Notes: generated from the sequence alone by a model not told the origin. Shown: positions 7,595 to 16,746, counted from the stretch's first letter. The stretch is 33,688 bases of DNA from an uncultured Eubacteriales bacterium (GCA_900316435.1 ONCY01000009.1:1-33688), one strand, 5' to 3'. A program made the numbers and translations.

Positions 7595-8066
7595 TGTCTT
7601 TCACTAAAATCGCCCTCAGCCCGATAATCAGCAATGGCACGAGTACCGCCTGGATCGCCAGACCTATCCAACCCGTGATTATCTGCGCCCGGATCATCTG
7701 TACGGTAAACGGCGCGACGCTTTGAAAAGCCGCGACCAATCCGAGGAATACAGCGCGTCCGGCAAGCTGAGCAAGAATGACCGCAGGGAAAGCCCACAGG
7801 CCGTTCTGATGGATTTTCTTTGAGAACAGTCCCGATACGAGCGCGAACACGAAAAACGACGTCAAAAACAACCTTGTACTTGCAAGGCTCCAGCTTGAAA
7901 AGAATGAGGACGCGTTTAAAATGGCGTCCGAATTGGTTTCAAATAACCCAATCAAGGACAGCGCCTCAGACGACGAGCTGAAAAACTCGACCGGATATGT
8001 AATAAATCTGCTCGTTGCGACACACGCCAAAAAAATCAGCAAGAACAGCGCCCTTGACAAAGTCAA
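7587..8066 (-). CDS. Small integral membrane protein (unknown, transporter-component-like)
   Basis: About 159 residues with four or five hydrophobic segments. The middle and end (for example FPAVILAQLAGRAVFLGLVAAF and the last segment ending LLIIGLRAILVKDND) look like a genuine small membrane protein, perhaps an ECF-transporter S-component-like protein, but I cannot assign a family. The listed start is a TTG with no ribosome binding site, and the frame stays open further upstream only as an antisense shadow. The true N-terminus is therefore uncertain and may be missing. It overlaps the plus-strand ORF at 7921-8316 over 146 bases, so one of the two is mis-bounded. It is coupled to the DUF1893 gene. 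Confidence 0.5.
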   Translation of the reverse strand: MTLSRALFLLIFLACVATSRFITYPVEFFSSSSEALSLIGLFETNSDAILNASSFFSSWSLASTRLFLTSFFVFALVSGLFSKKIHQNGLWAFPAVILAQLAGRAVFLGLVAAFQSVAPFTVQMIRAQIITGWIGLAIQAVLVPLLIIGLRAILVKDND

Positions 8067-8316
8067 AAATGTTACCCTGACGGCAGTTGACAGTAAGCTG
8101 AAAAAGCTTGCGGACGATAACCCCGGAGAGTTTGTGCGCTTTATGACGGCGCTGACTTATAACGAAAACTATATTGAAATGGAAGAATCCGATAACAAGT
8201 CAAACCTTGAACGGATACAAAGCAGCCTCGATGAGCTCAACAAAAAGGAGAAGAAAACCTTTGACAAAGAGGATGAGGACATCAAGGAGCTTAAGGAATA
8301 TTGTCCGCAAAAATAA
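7921..8316 (+). CDS. Hypothetical charged, partly coiled protein; only its 3' part is convincing
   Basis: This ORF (131 residues) overlaps the membrane protein gene on the other strand in its first third. From about 8050 on the translation looks like a soluble helical protein (KLKKLADDNPGEFVRFMTAL, then a Lys/Glu-rich coiled tail) and is not antisense to anything credible. A GAGGA site stands before the ATG at 7921, but the early residues are the exact antisense of the membrane protein. Either the real start is internal or this is the surviving 3' end of a larger gene. I do not recognise a family. The decayed radical SAM gene follows 30 bp downstream. Confidence 0.4.
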   Translation: MASELVSNNPIKDSASDDELKNSTGYVINLLVATHAKKISKNSALDKVKNVTLTAVDSKLKKLADDNPGEFVRFMTALTYNENYIEMEESDNKSNLERIQSSLDELNKKEKKTFDKEDEDIKELKEYCPQK

Positions 8317-8346
8317 ATTCCCTGAAATAGTATCTGATTATAAACT

Positions 8347-9305
8347 ATGAAAATAGCAATTGTACGCCCTTTATACGATCAAACAGAACTTGAATTCCAG
8401 GAGCCCTGCGGCGCTCAGGCAATTTGCGGGTTCCTTGCCGGAAACGGCTATGATTGCAGGGTGTTCGACAGAAGGATCGGCGCAACCGCTAATGATATTG
8501 AAAGATATGAACCGGATTGCGTCGGTTTTTCCGTAATGACTCAGGATGATGTCCCCGACGCTCTGCGGTTGCTTTTGAGCTTAAAAACTCGGGCAGGCAT
8601 TTTTTTGCAGGAGGATTATTTGTAACAACAAATCCCGCAAAAGCAAAAGCGCTTTTTCCGCGCGATACATTCCTGATTTCCGGCGAAGGAGAGCTGCCGT
8701 CGCTAAATTATTTGCGGAGGCTTGAGAACAAACCGCCGCTGCCCAAAACGTTTTTTGAGCCGAACGACTGGGCGTTTCAGTCAAGAGAAAATATCCGCCT
8801 GTATATCAAAAAAGGCGGAGTGCTTAACATCCGCTCATCAAGGGGCTGCAGGGGAAACTGCGCGTTTTGCACCACGCCGAGGCTTCCGCGTGAGTTAAAA
8901 AGGTTTCAAGCCCGCGATATTTCGCTTGTGGTTGACGAAATCAAAAACGCCGTTACCGGTTACGGTATTGAACCGGTCGTAAACTTTACCGACGACGAAT
9001 TCGGTGACTTTGAAAGAATTGAGGAGCTTGCGTGCGAGCTGCAAAGGCGAAATCTGAGAGCTGCTTTTTCCCTTGAGCTGAGGGCGGCGGGAATGCTCAA
9101 AGGCTCGGCGAGCGCATGGAAAGATCTTCACTCGGGCGGACTCTGCCGGGTTTTTACGGGGCTTGAAAGTTTGAATAAAAACACGCTTAAGGAGTGGAAA
9201 AAGCCCGTTAAGCCCGAGGAGCTTCTGCAAAGCATTGAAAAATGCCGAAGCGGCGGAATTCTTAAATTGAGGAGTGAGGTTGATGAAGCTTGCGGCGCCG
9301 GTTAA
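8347..9305 (+). pseudogene. B12-binding-domain radical SAM protein, frameshifted and lacking its C-terminus
   Basis: The first reading frame (8347-8625) encodes a cobalamin-binding-like N-terminal domain (KIAIVRPLYDQ, then CGAQAICGFLAGNGYDCRVFD and PDCVGFSVMTQDD). Near 8586-8590, in a run of five A, the sense shifts to another frame: one added A would give LKNSGRHFFAGGLFVTTN and an unbroken read into the second ORF. That ORF has the radical SAM cluster motif C-RGN-C-AF-C and a typical barrel, including GLCRVFTGLES. The protein then stops after about 319 residues, before the C-terminal half of the barrel seen in relatives, and merges with the start of the next gene. It is probably non-functional unless the frameshift is an assembly error; the missing C-terminus would remain. 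Confidence 0.75.
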
Positions 9306-10197
9306 CGCGTCATATGAGGTCGCGGAATTGTTCCGCGCGGGAGCGGACGAGCTGTACTGCGGCTTTTTCGACACAGAATGACAGCCGACATACGGCAGAC
9401 ACGACAGCATAAACAGACGGCAAGGCGAAGCCAACTTTTCTTCATGGGAGGATTTGAAAAGAACCGTCGCCGAGGCGAAAAGCTTAGGCGTTCCCGTGTA
9501 TCTGACGGTCAATTCAAGATATACCGGCTCTCAGTATCCGGCGATCCTCAGACTTATTGACAGATGGAGGTCAATCGGAGGGAGCGGAATAATCGTCAGG
9601 GACATCTGGCTTTTATACCTCCTAAAAAAAGCAAGCGCCGGCAAAAAACTTAAAATCACCGCCTCGCTGCTTGTTCCGGCGTTTAATCATTACGCGGTCG
9701 AAATGCTCCGCGAATACGGCGTTTCAAGGGTGGTTTTTCCGCGATGTCTTAGTATCGGCGAGATGAAGGCGGTTTGCTCAAAAGACAGCGATATGGAATT
9801 TGAAGCGATGATAATGGGCGACAAATGCAGAATGATAGACGGCTTTTGCCGCAGCATTCACGCCGAAAGCTCCTTATCTTGCTGTAATAAAACCTGTTTT
9901 TCTCAGATAGATTATTCAAAAGGGTGCGTTCATCTGTGTATGCAGTACGGCGCCCCTCAAGCAGATCCGTGCGCCGTTTGCAGTCTGCCCCAATTGGAAT
10001 CCGCAGGCGTTTTCATCGGCAAGACAGGCGGCCGCGGCACGCCTTTAATCAAGAGAGTTGAATGGCTTGCTTTTATAAAGAGGTCGCAGGAGCTTAGCAC
10101 TTCAAAAAAAGAAGGAGCTTTATCAAAGCACCTTCTCTCATTCTTGCAACTGCTATTATACGGACAAAGCTCAGCCGCGTTTCTTGCCCGATCGTGA
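9283..10197 (+). pseudogene. U32 peptidase-family protein with an in-frame TGA and a 3' frameshift
   Basis: The true start is the ATG at 9283 (GAGGAG and GAGG upstream), giving the family opening MKLAAPVNASYEVAELFRAG-ADELYCGFF. An in-frame TGA at 9379-9381 interrupts it; the same frame continues with YGRHDSINRRQGEANFSS, typical of the family, where a Trp codon (TGG) would fit the TGA position. The rest carries the U32 cysteine set (C-NKTC, CVHLCMQYG, CAVCSLPQ). Near 10104-10110, a run of seven A, the frame seems to change again: the listed frame ends in unlikely residues, while the next frame reads KELYQSTFSHSCNCYYTDKA into the third ORF. Two lesions make this a pseudogene. Confidence 0.75.
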
Positions 10198-10825
10198 CGG
10201 CGGTTATCTTCCAAAAATCGCGGTCGGCCACCACAGCTGCCCCGGCGCGTTCGGAGAAATAAAGGCGTATCTTGGCGAGGGCGCGGATTCGGACAGCAAA
10301 AGCGTGTTTGTCATTCCGCCGGTCACACCCGATCATATTGAAGTATTTGAGGAGATAATCAATCTGATCTCAAGGCGCTTCATTGAAAACGAAGCCGAGC
10401 TGGTACTCAACGATTACGGCGCTTTGGTGTATTGCGGCAAAATGAAGATCGTCGGAAAGCTGAGCGCGAAGCTTACTGCCGGTCTGATTCTCTCCGGACA
10501 GGATACCGATCCGTTTTACGCTTTTACGGAAAGAAACGAAGGCAGCGAAAACCTTTTGCGACATATATCCGAGCCGTCAATATTTTTACAGAAAGAATTA
10601 TTGTCGGAATACGGAATAAGCGGTATCGAACTCTGCCGGCAGCCGGTAGAAATCAAGCCGTTCGCATCATTTTGCGGCGGCATCAACCTGCGCGTTTATC
10701 CCTTTTCCGTTTTGAGCGTAAAGCCCTGCTGCGGCGACTGCAGAAAGTGCCGCGAAAAATCTATTGTCAGAAACGGAAAAAGAATAATTTTAAACAGAAA
10801 CATGTATATTTATTCTAATTCCTGA
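10184..10825 (+). CDS. Cysteine-rich U32-associated protein, N-terminus unresolved
   Basis: The frame is open from before 10110 to 10825. The listed TTG at 10184 is only the first convenient start and has no ribosome binding site. The translation (FLPDRDGGYLPKIAVGHHSC, then VFVIPPVTPDHIEVFEE, ELVLNDYGALVYCG, LILSGQDTDP and a C-terminal CCGDCRKC) resembles the second half of U32-type barrels, with a metal- or cluster-binding cysteine group at the end. It may be the 3' part of the preceding U32 gene, joined by the frameshift near 10105, or a separate third gene of the cluster whose start was lost. No specific function is assigned. Confidence 0.5.
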   Translation: MPDRDGGYLPKIAVGHHSCPGAFGEIKAYLGEGADSDSKSVFVIPPVTPDHIEVFEEIINLISRRFIENEAELVLNDYGALVYCGKMKIVGKLSAKLTAGLILSGQDTDPFYAFTERNEGSENLLRHISEPSIFLQKELLSEYGISGIELCRQPVEIKPFASFCGGINLRVYPFSVLSVKPCCGDCRKCREKSIVRNGKRIILNRNMYIYSNS

Positions 10826-10837
10826 TAGAGAGTAGAC

Positions 10838-11068
10838 TTGGATTTGTTTGGATATGTTAAGGCGAGCGGCGAACTCATACTGTTCGAGGGAATCAAGCAA
10901 AAACAAACGTTGCGCTTACCGGCAAGGACAAGTTTATCATTTACAGCGTACACTGATTTATTATCAAAACGGCAATTTGCCCTACACATAATACAAATCC
11001 GCGCCATGCCGAGAACTGAAAAGACACAAAACAGCTCGAATTTACTCGGGCTGTTTTCTTTTGTATAA
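10838..11068 (+). other. Possible gene remnant in the stretch before the beta-lactamase-like gene
   Basis: A 76-codon open frame begins FGYVKASGEL, reminiscent of the opening of DUF5685-type proteins, but what follows does not match them and it runs into the terminator hairpin. There is no ribosome binding site. Probably a remnant or chance ORF. Confidence 0.2.
11028..11062 (+). terminator. Intrinsic terminator after the radical SAM/U32 cluster
   Basis: Arms AAAACAGC-CGA and TCG-GCTGTTTT form a hairpin followed by CTTTTG. It separates the decayed cluster from the promoter at 11169. Confidence 0.8.
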
Positions 11069-11168
11069 GGTAACATATGCAATTTTCAATATATGCCGCG
11101 TTTTTTATGCGAAAAAAATGGTAAAATTCTTAGAAAAGGTTTTTAATTCCGATAGAGAAATAAAAAGA

Positions 11169-11197
11169 TTGACAAACAAAATCAAACATATTATAAT
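11169..11197 (+). promoter_or_regulatory. Consensus sigma-A promoter for the serine hydrolase operon
   Basis: TTGACA (11169-11174), 17 bp, TATAAT (11192-11197): a perfect match to the housekeeping consensus. Predicted transcription starts about 60 bp before the ATG at 11261. Confidence 0.88.
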
Positions 11198-11260
11198 TAA
11201 TTGATATGTGTAATTTGGGGAGGTATATCCCCGTTTAAATCATTTAACGCAGGTGACGCC

Positions 11261-12433
11261 ATGAAGAACAGAGGAATAAAAAAGCTTGCGGCGGTTTTGC
11301 TGACGGCTGCGTTTGCGGCGGCAATAATCTCGGGCTGCGGCGATAAAAACAGCTCATCAGCCTCTGATTCAACAATTGACTCCGCCCCTGCTCTTTCAAG
11401 CGGCTCAGCCTCAACCGAACCCGTTACAAGGGGCGACATCACAAACCCCGATACAACCGAACAGCAGAGCGGCAAAATAAACAGCGCCGATTCCGAGCTT
11501 GCGGGCTATGTGCAGGGCAGCATTGACGAATTCAGCTACAAAGGGGTCGCCTATCTTACCGAAAGCGGCGCTGTGACATACAGCACCGGCAGCGATACAA
11601 CCGACCTGTACCGCATCGCTTCGGTTTCAAAGCAATTCACCGCGGCGGCTGTGCTGACGCTTTACGAGGAGGGCAAGCTCGATATCAACTCCTCTATAGA
11701 GCAGTATTTCCCCGAGTACGCTCACGCGGGCGAAATCACAATTCATCAGCTTATGTGCATGCGCTCGGGTATTCCCGACTATATGGTAATGGCGGACGGC
11801 ATTGTCTCGCCGGAGGAAACCTACGGCATAAGCGCAGAAAACTCAGCGCAAGCCAACCGCTCAATCATCAAAAATTGGGTATTTAACCGCAGCCTGCTGT
11901 TTACGCCCGGCTCGCAGAACTACTACTGCAACACAAACTATCTGCTGCTCGGCGAAATCGTAACTCAGGTTTCGGGCATGCCCTACGAAAAATACATTGA
12001 ACAAAAATTTCTTGTCCCCCTCGGCATGACCTCAACGGGCTTCGGCGATACATGGAATGGCGGAAGCGTTGTTGAAAAAGAAGGCGAGGATTACAAGTGG
12101 TTCCGCTACAAGGGCATTTGCTGCGGCTGCGCCGACATGATCTCAAACGCCGTCGACCTTGAAAAATGGGGACAGGAATTCATAGCCAACAAAGTGCTGT
12201 CGGATAACGTAGTCAGTCTTATGACTCAGGATCACAGCGGCGGCTACGGCTACGGTGTCATCCCCGACGAAAGCGGCTTTGTATATCACGAGGGAAATCT
12301 TCCGCCGTATAAGTCGGTGCTTGGCGTCAACAAGGAACGCGGGCTGGTGCTTGTTATGCTCGACTGCGGCGAACACAGCAACCTTTTTTCCGTAAAGCGC
12401 GGCATATTTTTAGTAGTTAAAGACATTATTTAG
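11261..12433 (+). CDS. Beta-lactamase-family serine hydrolase lipoprotein (class C-like)
   Basis: This 390-residue exported lipoprotein has a signal peptide with lipobox I-S-G-C (Cys26), a Ser/Thr-rich linker, and a beta-lactamase/D-Ala-D-Ala carboxypeptidase fold. The catalytic triad of motifs is visible: S-V-S-K (nucleophile S121, K124), Y-C-N (222-224) and H-E-G (343-345). Such proteins are usually peptidases or esterases acting on cell wall or small esters rather than resistance enzymes. I chose the ATG at 11261 (AGGTGA upstream, start of the signal peptide); an in-frame ATG at 11201 would place 20 unlikely residues before it. A consensus promoter lies upstream. The activase gene begins about 40 bp after its stop with no promoter or terminator between, so they may be co-transcribed. 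Confidence 0.9.
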   Translation: MKNRGIKKLAAVLLTAAFAAAIISGCGDKNSSSASDSTIDSAPALSSGSASTEPVTRGDITNPDTTEQQSGKINSADSELAGYVQGSIDEFSYKGVAYLTESGAVTYSTGSDTTDLYRIASVSKQFTAAAVLTLYEEGKLDINSSIEQYFPEYAHAGEITIHQLMCMRSGIPDYMVMADGIVSPEETYGISAENSAQANRSIIKNWVFNRSLLFTPGSQNYYCNTNYLLLGEIVTQVSGMPYEKYIEQKFLVPLGMTSTGFGDTWNGGSVVEKEGEDYKWFRYKGICCGCADMISNAVDLEKWGQEFIANKVLSDNVVSLMTQDHSGGYGYGVIPDESGFVYHEGNLPPYKSVLGVNKERGLVLVMLDCGEHSNLFSVKRGIFLVVKDII

Positions 12434-12473
12434 TATTTTCAGATAAGGTAAATGGATATTGGGAGGCTCTATT

Positions 12474-15377
12474 TTGAAGGTAGGACTTGACATAGGCTCA
12501 ACCACTATTAAGTGCGTTGTTTTAAACGATGAAAACAAGCTGATTTACAGCACATACGAGCGGCACCTTTCTCAAATCACCGACAAAATTGCCGAGATAC
12601 TGAACCGCGTGCGCGGTGAGATAGACGGCGTAGAGAACGCTCCCTTAGCGCTGTCGGGCTCGGCGGGCATGGGCGTTGCCCAGGACTGCGGCATTGAGTT
12701 TGTGCAGGAGGTTTACGCCACCAGAGTTGCCGCCAATACATTTATCCCGGGCACCGACGTTGTTATCGAGCTGGGCGGCGAGGACGCCAAAATCCTGTTC
12801 CTGACAAACGGCATGGAAGTCCGCATGAACGGAACCTGCGCGGGAGGCACCGGCGCGTTTATCGACCAGATGGCTACCCTGCTCAACGTTCCGCTTGAGG
12901 AAATGGACGACCTTGCCAAACAATACGAAAAGACATATACAATCGCGTCACGCTGCGGCGTTTTTGCAAAAACCGACATTCAGCCGCTGCTAAATCAGGG
13001 CGCGCGCAAAAGTGACATCGCCGAGAGCATTTTTAACGCGGTTGTAAGCCAGACCGTAGCGGGACTTGCTCAGGGCAGAGAGATTGAGGGACAGATCGTT
13101 TACCTCGGCGGCCCTCTTACATTTATGAGCGAGCTTAGAAACTGCTTTGACCGCACTCTTAACACAAAGGGCATATGCCCCGAAAACTCGCTGTACTATG
13201 TCGCGGCAGGCGCGGCTCTCTGCGCCGAAAAGCCGATTGACTTTGACGAGGTTATTGATAAAGTTAAGAACTACAGCGCCACGGGCAACTTTGCCTTTAA
13301 CAGTCCGCTGTTTGAGAGCGAGGCGGAATACGAAGCGTTTTCGGCGCGCCACGCCAAAGCCGACGTAAAGCAAAAGGAGCTTAAGGGCTACCGCGGCAAG
13401 GCTTACATAGGCATGGACGCGGGCTCCACCACCGTTAAGGGCGTTGTGCTCAACGAGCAGGGCGAGCTGCTGTTTTCAAAATATCTTCCCTCCAAGGGAA
13501 ATCCCGTTGAGATAATCAAGGCTTTCCTGGAGGAGGTTTACGCCGTCAATCCCGATTTGAACGTCGTTTCATCTGCTGTCACAGGCTACGGCGAGGACAT
13601 AATCAAAAACGCGTTCGATGTTGACTACGGCATTGTTGAGACTATTGCTCACTTCACCGCTGCAAAGTATTTCATGCCAGACGTTGAGTTTATTATCGAC
13701 ATCGGCGGCCAGGACATAAAGTGCTTCAAAATTCACAACGGCGCAATCGACAATATCTTCCTCAATGAGGCATGCTCATCGGGCTGCGGAAGCTTTTTGC
13801 AGACCTTCGCAAATGCCCTCGGTTATGAGATAGAGGAGTTTTCAAAGCTCGGCCTTTTTGCCAAGCGCCCCGTTGATTTGGGCTCGCGCTGCACGGTATT
13901 TATGAACTCCAGCGTAAAGCAGGCTCAGAAGGACGGCGCGACTATTGAGGATATTTCGGCGGGTCTTTCGCTGAGCGTCGTCAAAAACGCGCTCTATAAA
14001 GTAATAAGGGCCTCAAGCCCCGACGAGCTGGGCAAGAGGATAGTTGTTCAGGGCGGAACCTTCCTTAACGACGCCGTTTTAAGAGCGTTTGAAATGGAAA
14101 TGGACACCCAGGTTGTGCGCCCGAACATTGCAGGTCTTATGGGCGCTTACGGCGCGGCTCTGTACGCCAAGCGCAAGTCAAAGGGCGAGGGCAAAAGCAA
14201 GATATCAAACGCCGAGGACTTAAAGAACTTTGTCCATGAAATTAAGGTAACAAACTGCGGCCTTTGCAACAACAACTGCAGATTGACAATAAACTCCTTC
14301 GGAGGCGGCAGGCGCTTTATCGCGGGCAACCGCTGCGAGCGCCCCATAACCAAAAAAGCGCCGTCGTCCGATTTGAATATGTACGACTACAAGCTGAGGC
14401 TCCTCAACAGCTACAAGCCTGTTGAGGGACTGCGCGGCAAGCTGGGCATACCCATGGGACTTAACATGTACGAGCTTTACCCGTTCTGGTACCGCTTCTT
14501 TACCGAGCTGAAATTTGAGGTTCACCACTCGCCTGCTTCATCGCGTAAGCTTTACCAGCGCGGTCAGCAGACCATTCCGAGCGACACCGTCTGCTTCCCG
14601 GCAAAGCTTATGCACGGCCATGTACAGACGCTTATCGACGAGGGCATGGAAAACATCTTCTATCCCTGCCTTTCCTACAACTTTGACGAGCGCCTTGGCG
14701 ATAACCACTACAACTGCCCCGTAGTTGCTTACTATCCCGAGGTCATCAAGAACAACATGAAGGATATCCGCAAGGTCAACTTCATCAAGGAGTACCTCGG
14801 CATTCACCGTCCCAAGGACTTCCCCAAGAAGGCTTACGAGCGGCTGTCGTTCTACTTCCCCGACCTCACCTTAAACGAGGTCAGAGTTGCGGCTAAGAAG
14901 GCTTATGAGGAATATGACGCCTACATGGCAAAGGTGCGCCAAAAGGGCGACGAAATAATCGAGCGCGCCGAAAAAGAGGGCAAGAAAATCTTTGTGTTAG
15001 CGGGCAGACCGTACCACGTTGACCCCGAGATAAACCACGGAATAGACAAGCTCATTGCGGGCTTTGACGTGGCGATCGTAAGCGAGGACGTTGTGTCGCC
15101 GCGCGTCAACGCGTTCCGCACCCACGTGCTCAACCAGTGGACATATCACTCAAGGCTGTACGCCGCCGCGAAATACGTCACAACCAGAAAGGACATGGAG
15201 CTTGTTCAGCTTGTTTCGTTTGGCTGCGGCGTTGACGCTATCACCACCGACGAAGTCAGAGAGATACTCGAGAGCAAGAATAAAATCTACACACAGATAA
15301 AAATTGACGAAATCACCAATCTGGGCGCGGTCAAAATCAGAATCAGAAGCCTGCTTGCGGCTATTGAAAACGATTGA
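12474..15377 (+). CDS. 2-hydroxyacyl-CoA dehydratase activase-type ATPase, double BadF domain
   Basis: About 967 residues with two ASKHA ATPase domains in tandem: the first opens GLDIGSTTIK, the second at about residue 311 opens GMDAGSTTVK. Each carries the pair of cysteines that hold a shared [4Fe-4S] cluster in activases (C122 in GTCAGGTGAF and C161 in SRCGVF; C434/C438 in EACSSGCGSF and C473 in SRCTVF). The C-terminal third is the DUF2229 type with further cysteines (CGLCNNNC). Relatives use ATP to push electrons to a partner Fe-S protein. The TTG at 12474 is preferred because GGGAGG lies seven bases upstream. The partner gene follows by 22 bp. In many Clostridia the two are one polypeptide; here they are split. 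The substrate is unknown. Confidence 0.87.
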   Translation: MKVGLDIGSTTIKCVVLNDENKLIYSTYERHLSQITDKIAEILNRVRGEIDGVENAPLALSGSAGMGVAQDCGIEFVQEVYATRVAANTFIPGTDVVIELGGEDAKILFLTNGMEVRMNGTCAGGTGAFIDQMATLLNVPLEEMDDLAKQYEKTYTIASRCGVFAKTDIQPLLNQGARKSDIAESIFNAVVSQTVAGLAQGREIEGQIVYLGGPLTFMSELRNCFDRTLNTKGICPENSLYYVAAGAALCAEKPIDFDEVIDKVKNYSATGNFAFNSPLFESEAEYEAFSARHAKADVKQKELKGYRGKAYIGMDAGSTTVKGVVLNEQGELLFSKYLPSKGNPVEIIKAFLEEVYAVNPDLNVVSSAVTGYGEDIIKNAFDVDYGIVETIAHFTAAKYFMPDVEFIIDIGGQDIKCFKIHNGAIDNIFLNEACSSGCGSFLQTFANALGYEIEEFSKLGLFAKRPVDLGSRCTVFMNSSVKQAQKDGATIEDISAGLSLSVVKNALYKVIRASSPDELGKRIVVQGGTFLNDAVLRAFEMEMDTQVVRPNIAGLMGAYGAALYAKRKSKGEGKSKISNAEDLKNFVHEIKVTNCGLCNNNCRLTINSFGGGRRFIAGNRCERPITKKAPSSDLNMYDYKLRLLNSYKPVEGLRGKLGIPMGLNMYELYPFWYRFFTELKFEVHHSPASSRKLYQRGQQTIPSDTVCFPAKLMHGHVQTLIDEGMENIFYPCLSYNFDERLGDNHYNCPVVAYYPEVIKNNMKDIRKVNFIKEYLGIHRPKDFPKKAYERLSFYFPDLTLNEVRVAAKKAYEEYDAYMAKVRQKGDEIIERAEKEGKKIFVLAGRPYHVDPEINHGIDKLIAGFDVAIVSEDVVSPRVNAFRTHVLNQWTYHSRLYAAAKYVTTRKDMELVQLVSFGCGVDAITTDEVREILESKNKIYTQIKIDEITNLGAVKIRIRSLLAAIEND

Positions 15378-15399
15378 TGCTTTCAAAAAGGATTAAATT

Positions 15400-16713
15400 A
15401 TGGCTGAATTAAAATACGACAAAAAAACAGGGCGCCTGATGTTTACCAAGCAGATGAAGCGCGAGGGCTACACGCTTCTAATGCCCAACATGGCTCCTAT
15501 CCACTTCCGCATTTTGGCGAGCGTTTTCCGCAGCTTCGGCTACAACTGCAAGCTGCTTGAAACAACGGGACCCGAAATTGCCCAGACAGGCTTAAAATAC
15601 GTTCACAACGACACCTGCTATCCCGCGCTGCTCGTTATCGGTCAGTTCATAAACGCGCTGCAAAGCGGCGAATACGACGTTCACAAAACCGCGCTTATGA
15701 TCACCCAGACCGGCGGCGGCTGCCGCGCCTCAAACTACATCCACCTGCTCAGAAAGGCGCTTAAAAGGGCGGGATTCGCGTTTGTTCCGGTTATTTCGCT
15801 CAGCTTCGGAATGGAGAAAAACAGCGGCTTTTCGCTTACCCTTCCGCTGATTCGCCGCTTTGTGGGCGGTCTTGTTTATGGCGACCAGCTTATGCTGCTG
15901 TCAAACCAGACCAAGCCCTATGAGGTAAACAAAGGCGAGACCATGGCACTTGTAGAGCGCTGGAGCGAAAGGATCTCAAAACTGCTCATCGACGGCAAGG
16001 GCTACTCGCTTGAAGAGGTCGACGAAAACCTGCACAAACTTACAAAAGACTTCTCAAAAATCGAGCTCAACCGCGTACCTAAGGTAAAGGTCGGCGTTGT
16101 GGGCGAGATTTACGTTAAATACTCAAAAATGGCTAACAACGGTCTTGAGGAATTCCTCGCCGAGCAGGACTGCGAGGTCTGTCTGCCCGGGCTTATGGGC
16201 TTTGCGTCATTCAAAGTTGACAACCGAATTGAGGACTACAAGATGTTCGGCGGCAGCCGCATCAAGTACGAGTTCTGCAAGCGGCTTCTCGACTACCTTA
16301 CAAGCCTTGAAACCCTTATGATAGAGTCCGCCGAGCGCTTTAACTTTGTTCCGCCACACAAATACGCCCACACCAAGGAGCTTGTAAAGGGCGTTATCGG
16401 CTACGGAAGCAAAATGGGCGAGGGCTGGCTGCTCACCGCCGAAATGCTTGAGCTTGCCGAGACGGGCTACGAAAATATCGTATGCACACAACCGTTCGGC
16501 TGCCTGCCCAACCACATCAACGGCAAGGGCGCAATCCGCAAAATCAAAGAGGTAAAACCCAACGCCAACATAGTCACCATCGACTACGACCCGGGCGCTC
16601 CCAAGGTAAACCAGGAGAACCGCATCAAGCTCATGCTCGCCGTCGGCAGAGAGGAGCTTAAGAAAAAAGAGGCGGCTGAGCAGGAGACACATCCCCAAAC
16701 AACCGAAGAATAA
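15400..16713 (+). CDS. 2-hydroxyacyl-CoA dehydratase (HgdB)-like Fe-S partner protein
   Basis: This 437-residue protein resembles the HgdB/double-cubane-type subunits that receive electrons from BadF-type ATPases. Conserved cysteines occur in NDTCYPALLVIGQ, GGGCRASNYIHLL and CTQPFGCLPNHI, a spread typical of cluster ligands in this superfamily. It lies 22 bp after the activase and probably forms an electron-transfer pair with it. No acyl-CoA transferase, dehydrogenase or acid transporter is nearby, so this is unlikely to be a fermentation dehydratase proper; a double-cubane-cluster-like reductase is the better guess. The tail (KKKEAAEQETHPQTTEE) is charged and probably disordered. A strong terminator follows. 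Confidence 0.82.
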   Translation: MAELKYDKKTGRLMFTKQMKREGYTLLMPNMAPIHFRILASVFRSFGYNCKLLETTGPEIAQTGLKYVHNDTCYPALLVIGQFINALQSGEYDVHKTALMITQTGGGCRASNYIHLLRKALKRAGFAFVPVISLSFGMEKNSGFSLTLPLIRRFVGGLVYGDQLMLLSNQTKPYEVNKGETMALVERWSERISKLLIDGKGYSLEEVDENLHKLTKDFSKIELNRVPKVKVGVVGEIYVKYSKMANNGLEEFLAEQDCEVCLPGLMGFASFKVDNRIEDYKMFGGSRIKYEFCKRLLDYLTSLETLMIESAERFNFVPPHKYAHTKELVKGVIGYGSKMGEGWLLTAEMLELAETGYENIVCTQPFGCLPNHINGKGAIRKIKEVKPNANIVTIDYDPGAPKVNQENRIKLMLAVGREELKKKEAAEQETHPQTTEE

Positions 16714-16718
16714 TTACG

Positions 16719-16746
16719 GCGGACGCTCAGGCGTCCGCTTTTGCTT
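16719..16746 (+). terminator. Intrinsic terminator of the activase operon
   Basis: GCGGACGC, loop TCAG, GCGTCCGC, then TTTTGCTTT, starting five bases after the stop codon of the HgdB-like gene. Confidence 0.92.

Noticed and set aside
9379..9381. Selenocysteine at the in-frame TGA of the U32 gene
   Set aside because: The position fits a Trp codon, no clear SECIS-like hairpin was seen after it, and other lesions show the gene is decaying.
12990..13373. Long antisense ORFs inside the activase gene
   Set aside because: They are shadows of a gene rich in G/C third positions; no ribosome binding sites or protein-like sequence.
16207..16698. Antisense ORF inside the HgdB-like gene
   Set aside because: No promoter or ribosome binding site; composition follows from the sense gene.
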